Below are positions 55,765-64,000 of a stretch of 64,000 nucleotides of DNA, one piece after another. The translations under genes and the position numbers were made by a program. The notes beneath the pieces were generated by a model, which was given only the letters and a program-made list of their open reading frames with translations, had not been told where the DNA came from and ran no database searches. The stretch covers positions 78,501-142,500 of the forward strand of contig NZ_AULN01000012.1 in assembly GCF_000422305.1 (NCBI RefSeq), given 5' to 3'. Source of the DNA: Luteimonas mephitis DSM 12574 (lineage in GTDB: Bacteria > Pseudomonadota > Gammaproteobacteria > Xanthomonadales > Xanthomonadaceae). Position 1 is the first letter of the stretch; each line of letters opens with the position of its first letter.

Positions 55765-56583
55765 ATGACCCCACTCGCCGGCAAGACCCTCTTCATCACC
55801 GGTGCCTCGCGCGGCATCGGCCTGGCCATCGCGCTGCGCGCCGCGCGCGACGGCGCCAACGTCGCCATCGCGGCCAAGTCCGACGTGCCCAACCCGAAAC
55901 TGCCCGGCACCATCCACACCGCTGCGCAGGCCGTGAACGCCGCCGGCGGACAGGGGCTGGCGCTGAAATGCGACATCCGCGAAGAGGACCAGGTGCGCGC
56001 GGCGGTCGCGGCCACGGTCGACGCCTTTGGCGGCATCGACATCCTGGTCAACAACGCCAGCGCGATCTGGCTGCGCGGCACCCTGGACACGCCGATGAAG
56101 CGCTTCGACCTGATGCAGCAGGTCAACGCGCGCGGCAGCTTCCTGTGCGCGCAGGCCTGCCTGCCGCACCTGCTGGTCGCGCCCAATCCGCACATCCTCA
56201 CCCTCGCCCCGCCGCCGTCGCTGGATCCGAAGTGGTGGGCGCCGCACACCGGCTACACGCTGGCGAAGATGGGCATGAGCTTCGTCACCCTGGGCCTGGC
56301 CGGCGAGTTCGGCCCCCGCGGCGTCGCGGTCAACGCGCTGTGGCCGCGCACGCTGATCGCCACCGATGCGCTGAACATGATCCCCGGCGTCAGCCCCGCC
56401 AACGGCCGCAAGCCGGAGATCCTCGCCGACGCCGCCCACGCGATCCTGGCCCGGCCCGCCGCGGGGTTTACCGGCAATTTCCTGATCGACGACGAAGTGC
56501 TGCGCGACGCCGGCATCACCGACCTGTCGCACTACGCGTCCGATCCGTCGCAGCCGCTGCTGCCCGACCTGTTCCTCGATTGA
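55765..56583 (+). CDS. SDR family oxidoreductase (HSDL2-like)
   Basis: A 272-aa short-chain dehydrogenase. The cofactor motif TGASRGIG is at residues 12-19, NNAS in the expected place, and the catalytic Tyr-x3-Lys is YTLAK. It resembles the HSDL2 group (AAKSDVPNPKLPGTIHTAAQAVNAAGGQGLALKCDIREEDQV, quoted in part as AAKSDVPNPKLPGTIHTAA), whose substrates are poorly known. A stop TGA at 56581-56583 is followed by duplicated repeat DNA. Confidence 0.9.
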   Translation: MTPLAGKTLFITGASRGIGLAIALRAARDGANVAIAAKSDVPNPKLPGTIHTAAQAVNAAGGQGLALKCDIREEDQVRAAVAATVDAFGGIDILVNNASAIWLRGTLDTPMKRFDLMQQVNARGSFLCAQACLPHLLVAPNPHILTLAPPPSLDPKWWAPHTGYTLAKMGMSFVTLGLAGEFGPRGVAVNALWPRTLIATDALNMIPGVSPANGRKPEILADAAHAILARPAAGFTGNFLIDDEVLRDAGITDLSHYASDPSQPLLPDLFLD

Positions 56584-56653
56584 CCCTTGTAGGAGCGCCC
56601 CATGGGCGCGATTGCTCGATTGACCCTGTAGGAGCGCCCCATGGGCGCGATCG
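56575..56653. repeat. Tandem duplication of a gene end and palindrome arm
   Basis: Two abutting copies, 56575-56614 and 56615-56653, of CTCGATTGACCCt(t)GTAGGAGCG followed by CCCCATGGGCGCGATyG. The unit contains the last codons and stop of the SDR gene plus the left arm of the palindrome. Only the second copy continues into a full palindrome. Confidence 0.9.
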
Positions 56654-56694
56654 CCTTGCCGGCGAGAGCAATCGCGCCCATGGGGCGCTCCTAC
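56628..56694. repeat. GTAGGAGCGCCCC palindromic repeat
   Basis: Complete copy, loop GATCGCCTTGCCGGCGAGAG. It lies 15 bp before the gloA start. Confidence 0.9.
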
Positions 56695-56709
56695 AGCCTG
56701 GAGAACGCG

Positions 56710-57144
56710 ATGAAATACCTCCACACCATGATCCGCGTGCGCGACCTCGACGCCACGCTGCGCTTCTTCTGCGAAGGCATCGGCCTGCGCGAAACCCGGC
56801 GCATGGACAACGCCGCCGGCAGGTACACGCTTGTGTTCCTCGCGGCGGACGAGACGCCGGAAGCCGAGATCGAGCTGACGTACAACTGGCCGCCCGAAGA
56901 CGGCTCGCCGCCCGAGGACTACGGCAGCGCCCGCAACTTCGGCCACCTCGCGTTCCGGGTCGACGACATCCATGCCACCTGCGAGCGCCTGCAGGCGATG
57001 GGCGTGACCATCAACCGCCCGCCGCGCGACGGCCACATGGCCTTCGTGCGCTCGCCGGACCTGGTGTCGGTGGAACTGCTGCAGGACGGACACCTGCCGC
57101 CGCGCGAGCCGTGGGTGTCGATGCCGAACACGGGGACCTGGTGA
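56710..57144 (+). CDS. gloA: Glyoxalase I (lactoylglutathione lyase)
   Basis: A 144-aa VOC-fold metalloenzyme that converts the methylglyoxal-glutathione adduct to lactoylglutathione. The four expected metal ligands are visible in order: His5 (YLHTMIRV), Glu in EIELTYNW, His in [10 protein letters not shown] and Glu in VSVELLQ. Length is like E. coli GloA (Ni-type). The ATG follows CTGGAG. The stop TGA shares one base with the argD ATG, so the two are coupled. Confidence 0.92.
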   Translation: MKYLHTMIRVRDLDATLRFFCEGIGLRETRRMDNAAGRYTLVFLAADETPEAEIELTYNWPPEDGSPPEDYGSARNFGHLAFRVDDIHATCERLQAMGVTINRPPRDGHMAFVRSPDLVSVELLQDGHLPPREPWVSMPNTGTW

Positions 57145-58385
57145 TGGCCGCATCTGAAACGAAGGCATCCAGCGTTGACCTGATTGCCGCCGGCAAGCGC
57201 CACTACCTGCCGGTGTACCGGCCGCGCGAAGTGATCCTCGACCGTGGCCGGGGCGCGCGGGTATGGGATCGCGAGGGTCGCGAGTACATCGACTTCGCGG
57301 CCGGCATCGCCGTGTGCGGGCTCGGCCACGGCGACCCGGACCTGCTCGCGGCGCTGGTCGAACAGGGCGGCAAGCTGTGGCATACCAGCAACGTGTTCTA
57401 CAGCGAGCCGCCGCTGCGGCTGGCGGAAGAGCTGGTGCAGGCCTCGCGGTTCGCCTCGCGGGTGTTCCTGTGCAACTCCGGCGCCGAGGCCAACGAAGCG
57501 GCGATCAAGCTGGCGCGCAAGTGGGCCGCGCAGCAGGGCCGGCCGCCGGAGCGGCGCGTGATCGTCAGCTTCCGCGGCAGCTTCCACGGCCGCACGCTGG
57601 CGGCGGTCACCGCGACCGCGCAGCCCAAGTACCAGGAGGGCTACGAACCGCTGCCCGGCGGCTTCCGCTACGTCGACTTCAACGACATCGCGCAGCTCGA
57701 AGCGGCGATGGCCGGCGGCGACGTTGCCGCGGTGCTGGTCGAACCGGTGCAGGGCGAGGGCGGGGTGATGCCGGCCGCCGACGGTTTCCTCGCCGCGGCG
57801 CGCGCGCTGTGCGACCGCTTCGACGCGCTGCTGGTGCTCGATGAAATCCAGTGCGGGATGGGCCGCACCGGCACGCTGTTCGCGCACTGGCAGGACGCCG
57901 TGGTGCCGGACATCGTGACCCTGGCCAAGGCGCTGGGCGGCGGTTTCCCGATCGGCGCGATGCTGGCGGGGCCAAGGGCGGCCGAGGTGATGCAATACGG
58001 CGCCCACGGCACCACGTTCGGCGGCAATCCGCTGGCCGCGGCGGTGGCGCGGGTGGCGCTGCGCAAGCTGGGGTCGGCGGAGATCGCCGCCAACGTCGCG
58101 CGGCAATCGGCCGCGCTGCGCGCGGGATTGGCTGCGATCGACGCCGAGCTGGGCCTGTTCGCGCAGGTTCGCGGCCGTGGCCTGATGCTGGGCGCGGTGC
58201 TGAAGCCCGAGCATGCTGGGCGTGCGGGCGAGGTGCTGGACCACGCCGCCGCGAACGGCCTGTTGCTGCTGCAGGCCGGCCCCGACGTGCTGCGTTTCGT
58301 GCCGGCGCTGAACCTTGCCGATGCCGACGTGGCCGAAGGACTGGCGCGGCTGCGCGCCGCACTCAAGGCCTTCGTTACCCGGTAG
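57144..58385 (+). CDS. argD: Acetylornithine/succinylornithine aminotransferase
   Basis: A 413-aa class III PLP aminotransferase. The PLP lysine is Lys262 (TLAKALGGGFPIGAML), and the Asp of LVLDEIQCGMGRTG pairs with the pyridine nitrogen. Text such as FAAGIAVCGLGHGDPDLLAAL, NSGAEANEAAIKLARKW and HGTTFGGNPLAAAVA is diagnostic of ArgD/AstC. It acts in arginine synthesis or catabolism; the two cannot be separated here because no other arg or ast gene is near. ATG 57144 overlaps the gloA stop. The TAG stop comes from a palindromic repeat. Confidence 0.92.
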   Translation: MAASETKASSVDLIAAGKRHYLPVYRPREVILDRGRGARVWDREGREYIDFAAGIAVCGLGHGDPDLLAALVEQGGKLWHTSNVFYSEPPLRLAEELVQASRFASRVFLCNSGAEANEAAIKLARKWAAQQGRPPERRVIVSFRGSFHGRTLAAVTATAQPKYQEGYEPLPGGFRYVDFNDIAQLEAAMAGGDVAAVLVEPVQGEGGVMPAADGFLAAARALCDRFDALLVLDEIQCGMGRTGTLFAHWQDAVVPDIVTLAKALGGGFPIGAMLAGPRAAEVMQYGAHGTTFGGNPLAAAVARVALRKLGSAEIAANVARQSAALRAGLAAIDAELGLFAQVRGRGLMLGAVLKPEHAGRAGEVLDHAAANGLLLLQAGPDVLRFVPALNLADADVAEGLARLRAALKAFVTR

Positions 58386-58448
58386 GAGCGCCCCATGGGC
58401 GCGATCGCTTTCCCGGCGAAACCCATCGCGCCCCTTGCGGCGCTCCCA
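58382..58448. repeat. Decayed GTAGGAGCGCCCC palindromic repeat
   Basis: The left arm is intact and gives the argD stop codon; the right arm is degraded (GCGCCCCTTGCGGCGCTCCCA). Confidence 0.8.
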
Positions 58449-58465
58449 TGAGGCGCTCCGACAGT

Positions 58466-59590
58466 TCAGGTCGCGCGCAGCGCCTGCTCGAGATCCGCGA
58501 CCAGGTCGTCGGGATGCTCCAGCCCCACCGAGATCCGCAGCAGGTCCTGTGGCGAGGTCGGGCGGTCGCCTTCGACCGACGCGCGATGCTCGACCAGCGA
58601 TTCGCAGCCGCCCAGCGACGTGGCGTTGGTGAACAGCCGCAGCGCCCCGGTCATCGCCAGCGCCGCATCGCGACCGCCGCGCAGCCGCACGCTGAGCATG
58701 CCGCCGAAGTCGCGCATCTGCTTCTTCGCGACCGCATGGCCAGGGTGCGCGGCCAGACCCGGGTAGTTCACCTGTTTCACCTCGGGCTGCGCGGCGAGGA
58801 ACTCCGCGATGCGCCGCGCATTGGCGCAGTGCATCGCCATCCGCGCCGGCAGCGAGCGGCAGCCGCGCAGGGTGAGCCAGGCGCTGAACGGCGCCAGCAC
58901 CGCGCCGGTGACGTGGAGCCTGTGCGCAACGCGCTGGAAGGCCTCGTCCGCGCGTGCGAACGCCAGCGCGCCGCCAAGCACGTCGCTGTGGCCGCCGAAA
59001 TACTTGGTGGTCGAATGCATGACGATGTCCGCGCCCAGCGCCAGCGGCTGCTGCAACGCCGGCGAGGCGAAGGTGTTGTCGCACAGCAGCAGCGCACCGT
59101 GTGCATGCGCGAGGGCGGCCAGCGCGGCGATGTCGCTGACTTTCATCAGCGGATTGGATGGCGTTTCCACCCAGAGCAGGTCGAGTCCGCGCTCGCACGC
59201 CGCGCGCACGGCCTCGAGGTCGGCCATGTCGAGGACATCGACCGTGATGCCGCGCGCGGGCAGGAATTCGGAGGCCAGCATGCGCACTCCGGTGTAGCAG
59301 TCGTCGGGGATCGCGACGCGCGCACCGGCGGGCAGCGATTCGAGCAGGTTGCTCGCCGCCGCCATCCCGGAGGCGAAGGTCAGCGCCGTCGCGCCGCCTT
59401 CCATTGCGGCGACTGCCTCGCGCAGGCGGTCGTTGGTCGGGTTGCCCTCGCGCTGGTACTCGTAGCCGGCGACGCGCTCGGCGGCCGGCCCGTGACGGAA
59501 GGTCGTGGACAGGTGGATCGGCGGGGTGACCGCGCCGGTCGCGGCGTCGGCTTCGCCGCCGGCATGGATCGCGAGGGTTTCGAAGCGCAT
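58466..59590 (-). CDS. metB: Cystathionine gamma-synthase / PLP-dependent trans-sulfuration enzyme
   Basis: A 374-aa Cys/Met-metabolism PLP enzyme. The PLP lysine is Lys196 in HSTTKYFGGHSD; substrate marks include YEYQREGNPTNDRLREAVAAMEGG and the C-terminal LGGCESLVEHRAS. It is most like cystathionine gamma-synthase (MetB), which joins an activated homoserine with cysteine, but MetB, MetC and MGL-type enzymes are similar. It begins 4 bp after the HAD gene and so closes the hemL-HAD-metB run. No unusual features. Confidence 0.88.
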   Translation of the reverse strand: MRFETLAIHAGGEADAATGAVTPPIHLSTTFRHGPAAERVAGYEYQREGNPTNDRLREAVAAMEGGATALTFASGMAAASNLLESLPAGARVAIPDDCYTGVRMLASEFLPARGITVDVLDMADLEAVRAACERGLDLLWVETPSNPLMKVSDIAALAALAHAHGALLLCDNTFASPALQQPLALGADIVMHSTTKYFGGHSDVLGGALAFARADEAFQRVAHRLHVTGAVLAPFSAWLTLRGCRSLPARMAMHCANARRIAEFLAAQPEVKQVNYPGLAAHPGHAVAKKQMRDFGGMLSVRLRGGRDAALAMTGALRLFTNATSLGGCESLVEHRASVEGDRPTSPQDLLRISVGLEHPDDLVADLEQALRAT

Positions 59591-59594
59591 CGGG

Positions 59595-60211
59595 TCAGTC
59601 CTCCGGGAAGTCGAGTTCGCGCAGCGCGGTGAGCAGCGCCGGCAGGTTGCGGTAATGATGCGCGCGCAGCCCGGCGCGGCGGGCGCCCTCGGCGTTCTCG
59701 CGCTTGTCGTCGATGAACAATGCCTCGGCGGGCGCGTGGCCGAGCGCCGCCAGGCAGCGCACGAAGATCGCCGGATCCGGCTTGGCCAGCCGGAACTGCG
59801 CCGAGCAGAACACGCTGCCGTCGAACAGCGGGAACAGCGGCGGGCAGATCGTCGGCAGGTGGTCGCGCAGCAGCAGGTTGTTGTTGGTCAGGATCGCGAC
59901 CTGCGCGTGGCGCGCAATGCGCTGCGCGAGCGCGAGCACGGCCAGGTGCGCGCGCGTTGCGGCGCGGCGCGCGGCGATGCAGTCGTCCAGCGAGACCGGC
60001 CGGCCGAGCCGGCGCGCGAGTTCGCCGGCCTGGCCCTGCGCGTCATGCAGGCCGAGATCGGCATCGCGCTCAAGCCCGGAACCGAACAGCGCCTGCGAAA
60101 CCGCTTCGACGCCGGCGCCGCTGCGCTCGGCCAGCAGCTGCAGCCGCGCCGCGTGGTCGTAATGCACCAGCACGCCGTCCAGGTCGAACAGGACGACGGC
60201 CGGCGCATTGC

Positions 60212-60215
<4 letters not shown>
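59595..60215 (-). CDS. HAD-like hydrolase
   Basis: A 206-aa haloacid-dehalogenase-fold phosphatase. Motif I is [11 protein letters not shown] with nucleophile Asp11 and Asp13, motif II ILTNNN, the Lys motif [10 protein letters not shown], and motif [10 protein letters not shown]. Small soluble sugar- or nucleotide-phosphatase-like proteins have this form; the substrate is unknown. The start is GTG 60215, overlapping the hemL stop as GTGA. Adjacent on the 3' side to metB (4-bp gap). Confidence 0.88.
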
Positions 60216-61497
<1,282 letters not shown>

Positions 61498-61501
<4 letters not shown>

Positions 61502-62331
61502 GCGTGATTTTCTCCGTCTTCTGCGTCGGCGCGTGCCGGCGCGGCTTGATGTTCTTGTGGGAATTCCTGCTCTTGCGGGAGCGGCCTAGGCGGCGAGTGC
61601 TTCGGCCCGGCAGTTGCGTCCCGCGCCACGTCGCTGCCAGCTTGTCCCGCCTGCGGCGCGCCGACGGGCCGGGAGTGCGCGTCCTCGATGAAGCACGCGC
61701 GATACGCCTGCGCCGCCGCCACCGGATCGGGCGCGTCGAACACCCCGCTGATCACCGCGAGCAGGTCGGCACCGGCGGCGACCAGTGGCCGCGCATTGTC
61801 CGGGGTGATGCCGCCGATCGCCACCCGCGGCAGGCCGAAGCGTGCCGAGTCCGACAGCAGCCGTGGCGTGGCGCGGCGCGCGTGGGGTTTGGTCGGTGAG
61901 GGGAAGAACGCGCCGAATGCGAGATAGCTGGCGCCGGCCGCCGCCGCTGCTTCGGCGCGGGCGATGTCGTCGTAGCAGGAGGCGCCTAGGATCGCGGCGG
62001 CGCCCAGGGCTGCGCGTGCGTCGCGCAGGGCGCCGTCGTCCTCGCCCAGGTGCGCGCCGTCGGCGCCGATGTCGGCGGCCAGCCGCCAATCGTCGTTGAC
62101 CAGCAGCGGCACGCCGGCCTCGCGACACAGCGGCAGCAGTGCGCACGCCTGCTCGCGCCGGAACGCCGCGCTGGCGGTCTTGTTGCGGTACTGCAGCAGG
62201 GCGGCTTGCCCGATCACCGCGCGCACGCGCACGAGCAGGCGCGCCGTGCTGCCTTCGTCGGGCGTGAGCAGGTACAGCCCGCGCAGGCCCTGGCCGGGTC
62301 TGGCGTTGCCGTGGTGCGAGTGGGAATTCAT
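61498..62331 (-). CDS. thiE: Thiamine phosphate synthase with a C-terminal tail
   Basis: A 277-aa protein. The ThiE fold covers residues 15-217: [54 protein letters not shown] and [28 protein letters not shown]. It couples the thiazole and pyrimidine moieties into thiamine phosphate. A usual ThiE ends near residue 215; here a 60-residue Pro/Ala/Gln/Glu-rich tail continues, partly over DNA that looks like a decayed GGAGCGGC repeat. I place the start at ATG 62331, after AGGAAA; GTG 62382 is the longer alternative. It overlaps hemL by ATGA and is divergent from the rubredoxin gene. Confidence 0.92.
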
Positions 62332-62411
62332 CGTCGCGGTTTCCTGCAGCGGTGCGGAGTGGGACAATGCGGCTTTCCGCACGAAACGCCCCGCCGGGAC
62401 GCCATTATCCG

Positions 62412-62597
62412 ATGAACGAGACCGCCGTCGCCTACCGCACCTGGATGTGCGTCGTTTGCGGCTTCATCTACGACGAAGCCGCCGGGCTGCCTGAAGAGGG
62501 CATTGCCCCGGGCACGCGCTGGGAGGACGTCCCTGACACCTGGACGTGCCCGGACTGCGGCGTGACCAAGGACGATTTCGAGATGATGCTGGCCTGA
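62412..62597 (+). CDS. Rubredoxin
   Basis: A 61-aa rubredoxin, a one-iron electron carrier. The Fe ligands are Cys13, Cys16, Cys46 and Cys49 ([12 protein letters not shown] and [13 protein letters not shown]). Also typical is [15 protein letters not shown]. Size is normal. The partner is unknown; in related bacteria rubredoxins serve alkane hydroxylases or detoxification enzymes. Divergent from thiE across 80 bp, with a possible shared promoter. Confidence 0.96.
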   Translation: MNETAVAYRTWMCVVCGFIYDEAAGLPEEGIAPGTRWEDVPDTWTCPDCGVTKDDFEMMLA

Positions 62598-62631
62598 GCG
62601 AGCCGGCCCGGACGCATCAGCCCGGGAGCAT

Positions 62632-63474
62632 TCAGTTGACGCGGCCCGCACCGCCGAGATCAACCAGGTGCGCGCGCACCGTCATCGCGTCGGGCGCGCG
62701 CGGATTGAGCTGCAGGTAGCGCGCCAGGTCGGCGCGCGCACCGCTGTTGTGGCCAATGCGCAGGTAGCCCAGGCCGCGGTCGCGCAGCGCATCGGCATCG
62801 TTCGGCGAGAGCTTCAGGAGCCTGTCGGCGCTGCGCGTGGCGCGCTCCCAGTCATCGCCGTCGCTGTACACGCCGTGCAGGTTGCGCAGCACGCGCATCA
62901 GGATGGCGCGATTCGAGGCCGGGTTCAGGATCTGCGACAGCGCTTCGTCGTCGGGCGCATCGCCGCCGAGGTGCGGGCGCGCGCGCTGGCGCAGTTCGTC
63001 GATGTCCAGTGGACGGCCGCGGTTGAATGGATCCATCACCAGCACGCCATCGTCCACCGGCAGGCGCACCAGGAAATGGCCCGGGAACGACACCCCGTCG
63101 AGCGGCACGCCGAGCCTGCGCGCGACTTCCATCTGCACCAGTGCAAGCGAGATCGGATTGCCGCGCCGGCGCTCGAACACTTCGTTGAGGTAGCTGTTGC
63201 GCGGGTCGTAGTACTGGTCGTGGTCGCCCGCGTACCCGAGTTCCTCGAACAGGTGGCGGTTGATCGCCTGTATTTTCAGCGCCCAGTGCCCGGTCGCATC
63301 GATTTCGTCGCGCATGCCGGCAGCATGGCCCTGCACCAGCGCTTCGTACTGGCCCGCGTCGAGATCTGGGTACTCGTCGCGCGCGATCAGCAGCGCCGTG
63401 CCCAGCAGCGGCAGCGATTCGTCATCCAGCCTGGCGAGTGAGTTCCAGTCGGGCAGGGCGATGTGGTCGTGCAT
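62632..63474 (-). CDS. SirB1-like transglutaminase/TPR protein
   Basis: A 280-aa protein of the SirB1 family. The N-terminal transglutaminase-like domain includes DPRNSYLNEVFERRRGNPISLALVQMEVARRLG and GVSFPGHFLVR; the usual catalytic Cys position is filled by Ser/Leu-like residues (PISLALV), so it is probably a non-enzymatic member. The C-terminal half has TPR-like helices (RATRSADRLLKLSPNDADALRDRG; LARYLQLNPRAPDAMTVR). The function is unknown. ATG 63474 gives a normal family start, MHDHIALPDW. Confidence 0.85.
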   Translation of the reverse strand: MHDHIALPDWNSLARLDDESLPLLGTALLIARDEYPDLDAGQYEALVQGHAAGMRDEIDATGHWALKIQAINRHLFEELGYAGDHDQYYDPRNSYLNEVFERRRGNPISLALVQMEVARRLGVPLDGVSFPGHFLVRLPVDDGVLVMDPFNRGRPLDIDELRQRARPHLGGDAPDDEALSQILNPASNRAILMRVLRNLHGVYSDGDDWERATRSADRLLKLSPNDADALRDRGLGYLRIGHNSGARADLARYLQLNPRAPDAMTVRAHLVDLGGAGRVN

Positions 63475-63526
63475 GTCCCCAGACTGCGCTGCGCCAGCGG
63501 GCGTCGCAAGTGCGGGTGCACCGGCT

Positions 63527-63985
63527 TCAGTCGCCAGTCGCCGGGATTCCCGGGCCGAAGCGAAGCTCCGCACCGTTCTCGAGACCGATCTGCGCGGCGT
63601 TGCCCGCGTTGAGCTCCAGCACGTAGCGCGCCGGCGCGTCGCTCGGATAGGACGGGCAGCGGTCGCCCGCAGAGCACGGAGGCACGTCGCGCTGCTGCGA
63701 TACCAGCAGGCGCTGGTCGTCGAAGTAGAGGATGTCGAGCGGGATCCGGGTGTTCTTCATCCAGTAGGCCTGGGGCGCCAGTTCATCGTGGATGAACAGC
63801 ATTCCGTGCCCGCTGGGCAGTTCGTCGCGGAACATCAGGCCGCGCGCGCGTTCGGCGTCGGTGTCGGCGATCTCGACCTGGTAGCGGTGGCCGCCGAGCT
63901 CGACCCAGTCGCCGCTTGCGCAGGCAGTGGCGAGCAGGCTGGAGGCGCATAGCGCCAGGTGGGCGAGAACGCGGTTTGGTCGCAT
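63527..63985 (-). CDS. DUF192 secreted/lipoprotein
   Basis: A 152-aa exported protein. The N-terminal signal ends LLATACASG, so it may be a lipoprotein with Cys22. The DUF192 domain includes VEIADTDAERARGLMFRDELPSGHGMLFIHD, YWMKNTRIPLDILYFD and YVLELNAGNAAQIGLENG. The fold is a small beta-barrel whose role is unknown. It starts 15 nt before the end of the window. SirB1-like gene follows 52 bp downstream. Confidence 0.9.
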   Translation of the reverse strand: MRPNRVLAHLALCASSLLATACASGDWVELGGHRYQVEIADTDAERARGLMFRDELPSGHGMLFIHDELAPQAYWMKNTRIPLDILYFDDQRLLVSQQRDVPPCSAGDRCPSYPSDAPARYVLELNAGNAAQIGLENGAELRFGPGIPATGD

Positions 63986-64000
63986 CGGTCGGGCTCCACA

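Overview
This 64 kb window is GC-rich (roughly 70 percent by eye) chromosomal DNA from a gammaproteobacterium. Gene content and repeat style point to the Lysobacteraceae/Xanthomonadaceae, probably a Lysobacter- or Luteimonas-like organism. Support comes from the tolC-pcm-tetR block, a PPi-dependent phosphofructokinase with an H+-pyrophosphatase, many TonB receptors, and dense short palindromic intergenic repeats. The genus is inferred from style, not proven.

Layout. 1-8.8 kb: glnE, a PQQ sugar dehydrogenase, an ELM1-like protein, a malonic-semialdehyde-reductase-like nitroreductase, YceI, pirin and a CHCC zinc-finger protein. 8.8-14.4 kb: cell-surface polysaccharide and lipid A genes (GT4 glycosyltransferase, O-antigen ligase, LpxL-type acyltransferase, waaA). 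14.4-17.4 kb: tolC, pcm and a TetR regulator on the minus strand. 17.6-22.6 kb: a three-gene 2-oxoacid oxidoreductase operon whose flavoprotein subunit is GltD-like with two fused ferredoxin clusters. 22.7-27.6 kb: thrB, a TPP riboswitch with thiC, a lipoprotein and an ion-channel-like protein. 27.7-44.4 kb is the accessory part: two toxin/immunity pairs (non-specific nuclease with YezG-like partner; RNase-A-type toxin with CdiI-like partner), an RTX-M91 metallopeptidase, two TonB receptors, a TPR-sulfotransferase, a winged-helix/PD40 membrane regulator and an AraC regulator. 42-51.4 kb: ppa, hppA, pfp, adk and mpl. 51.5-64 kb: a LON-domain protein, a DedA-PAP2-LssY fusion, a small kinase-like protein, SDR, gloA, argD, and a minus-strand thiE-hemL-HAD-metB run, then rubredoxin, SirB1-like and DUF192 proteins.

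Most notable signals. (1) The nuclease toxin, the RNase toxin and the M91 peptidase share a 21-nt upstream motif, close to CTAGGGTCnGCCCCAGCTnT, whose first base lies 74-79 nt before the start codon. This suggests one regulon of secreted antagonism or virulence proteins. (2) The RNase toxin's Shine-Dalgarno is buried in a perfect 11-bp hairpin. (3) Palindromic repeats shape the proteome: they donate stop codons to six genes, add tails to two proteins and appear to have put a 47-residue in-frame insert into Mpl. (4) A long multi-hairpin element of about 250-350 bp, ending in hexanucleotide microsatellites, occurs three times and shows a compensatory base-pair change. (5) The 3' end of hppA is duplicated around a repeat.

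Metabolic theme: ppa, hppA and pfp sit within 7 kb next to adk, consistent with a PPi-based energy economy. No tRNA, rRNA, CRISPR array, insertion sequence or phage gene was recognised.
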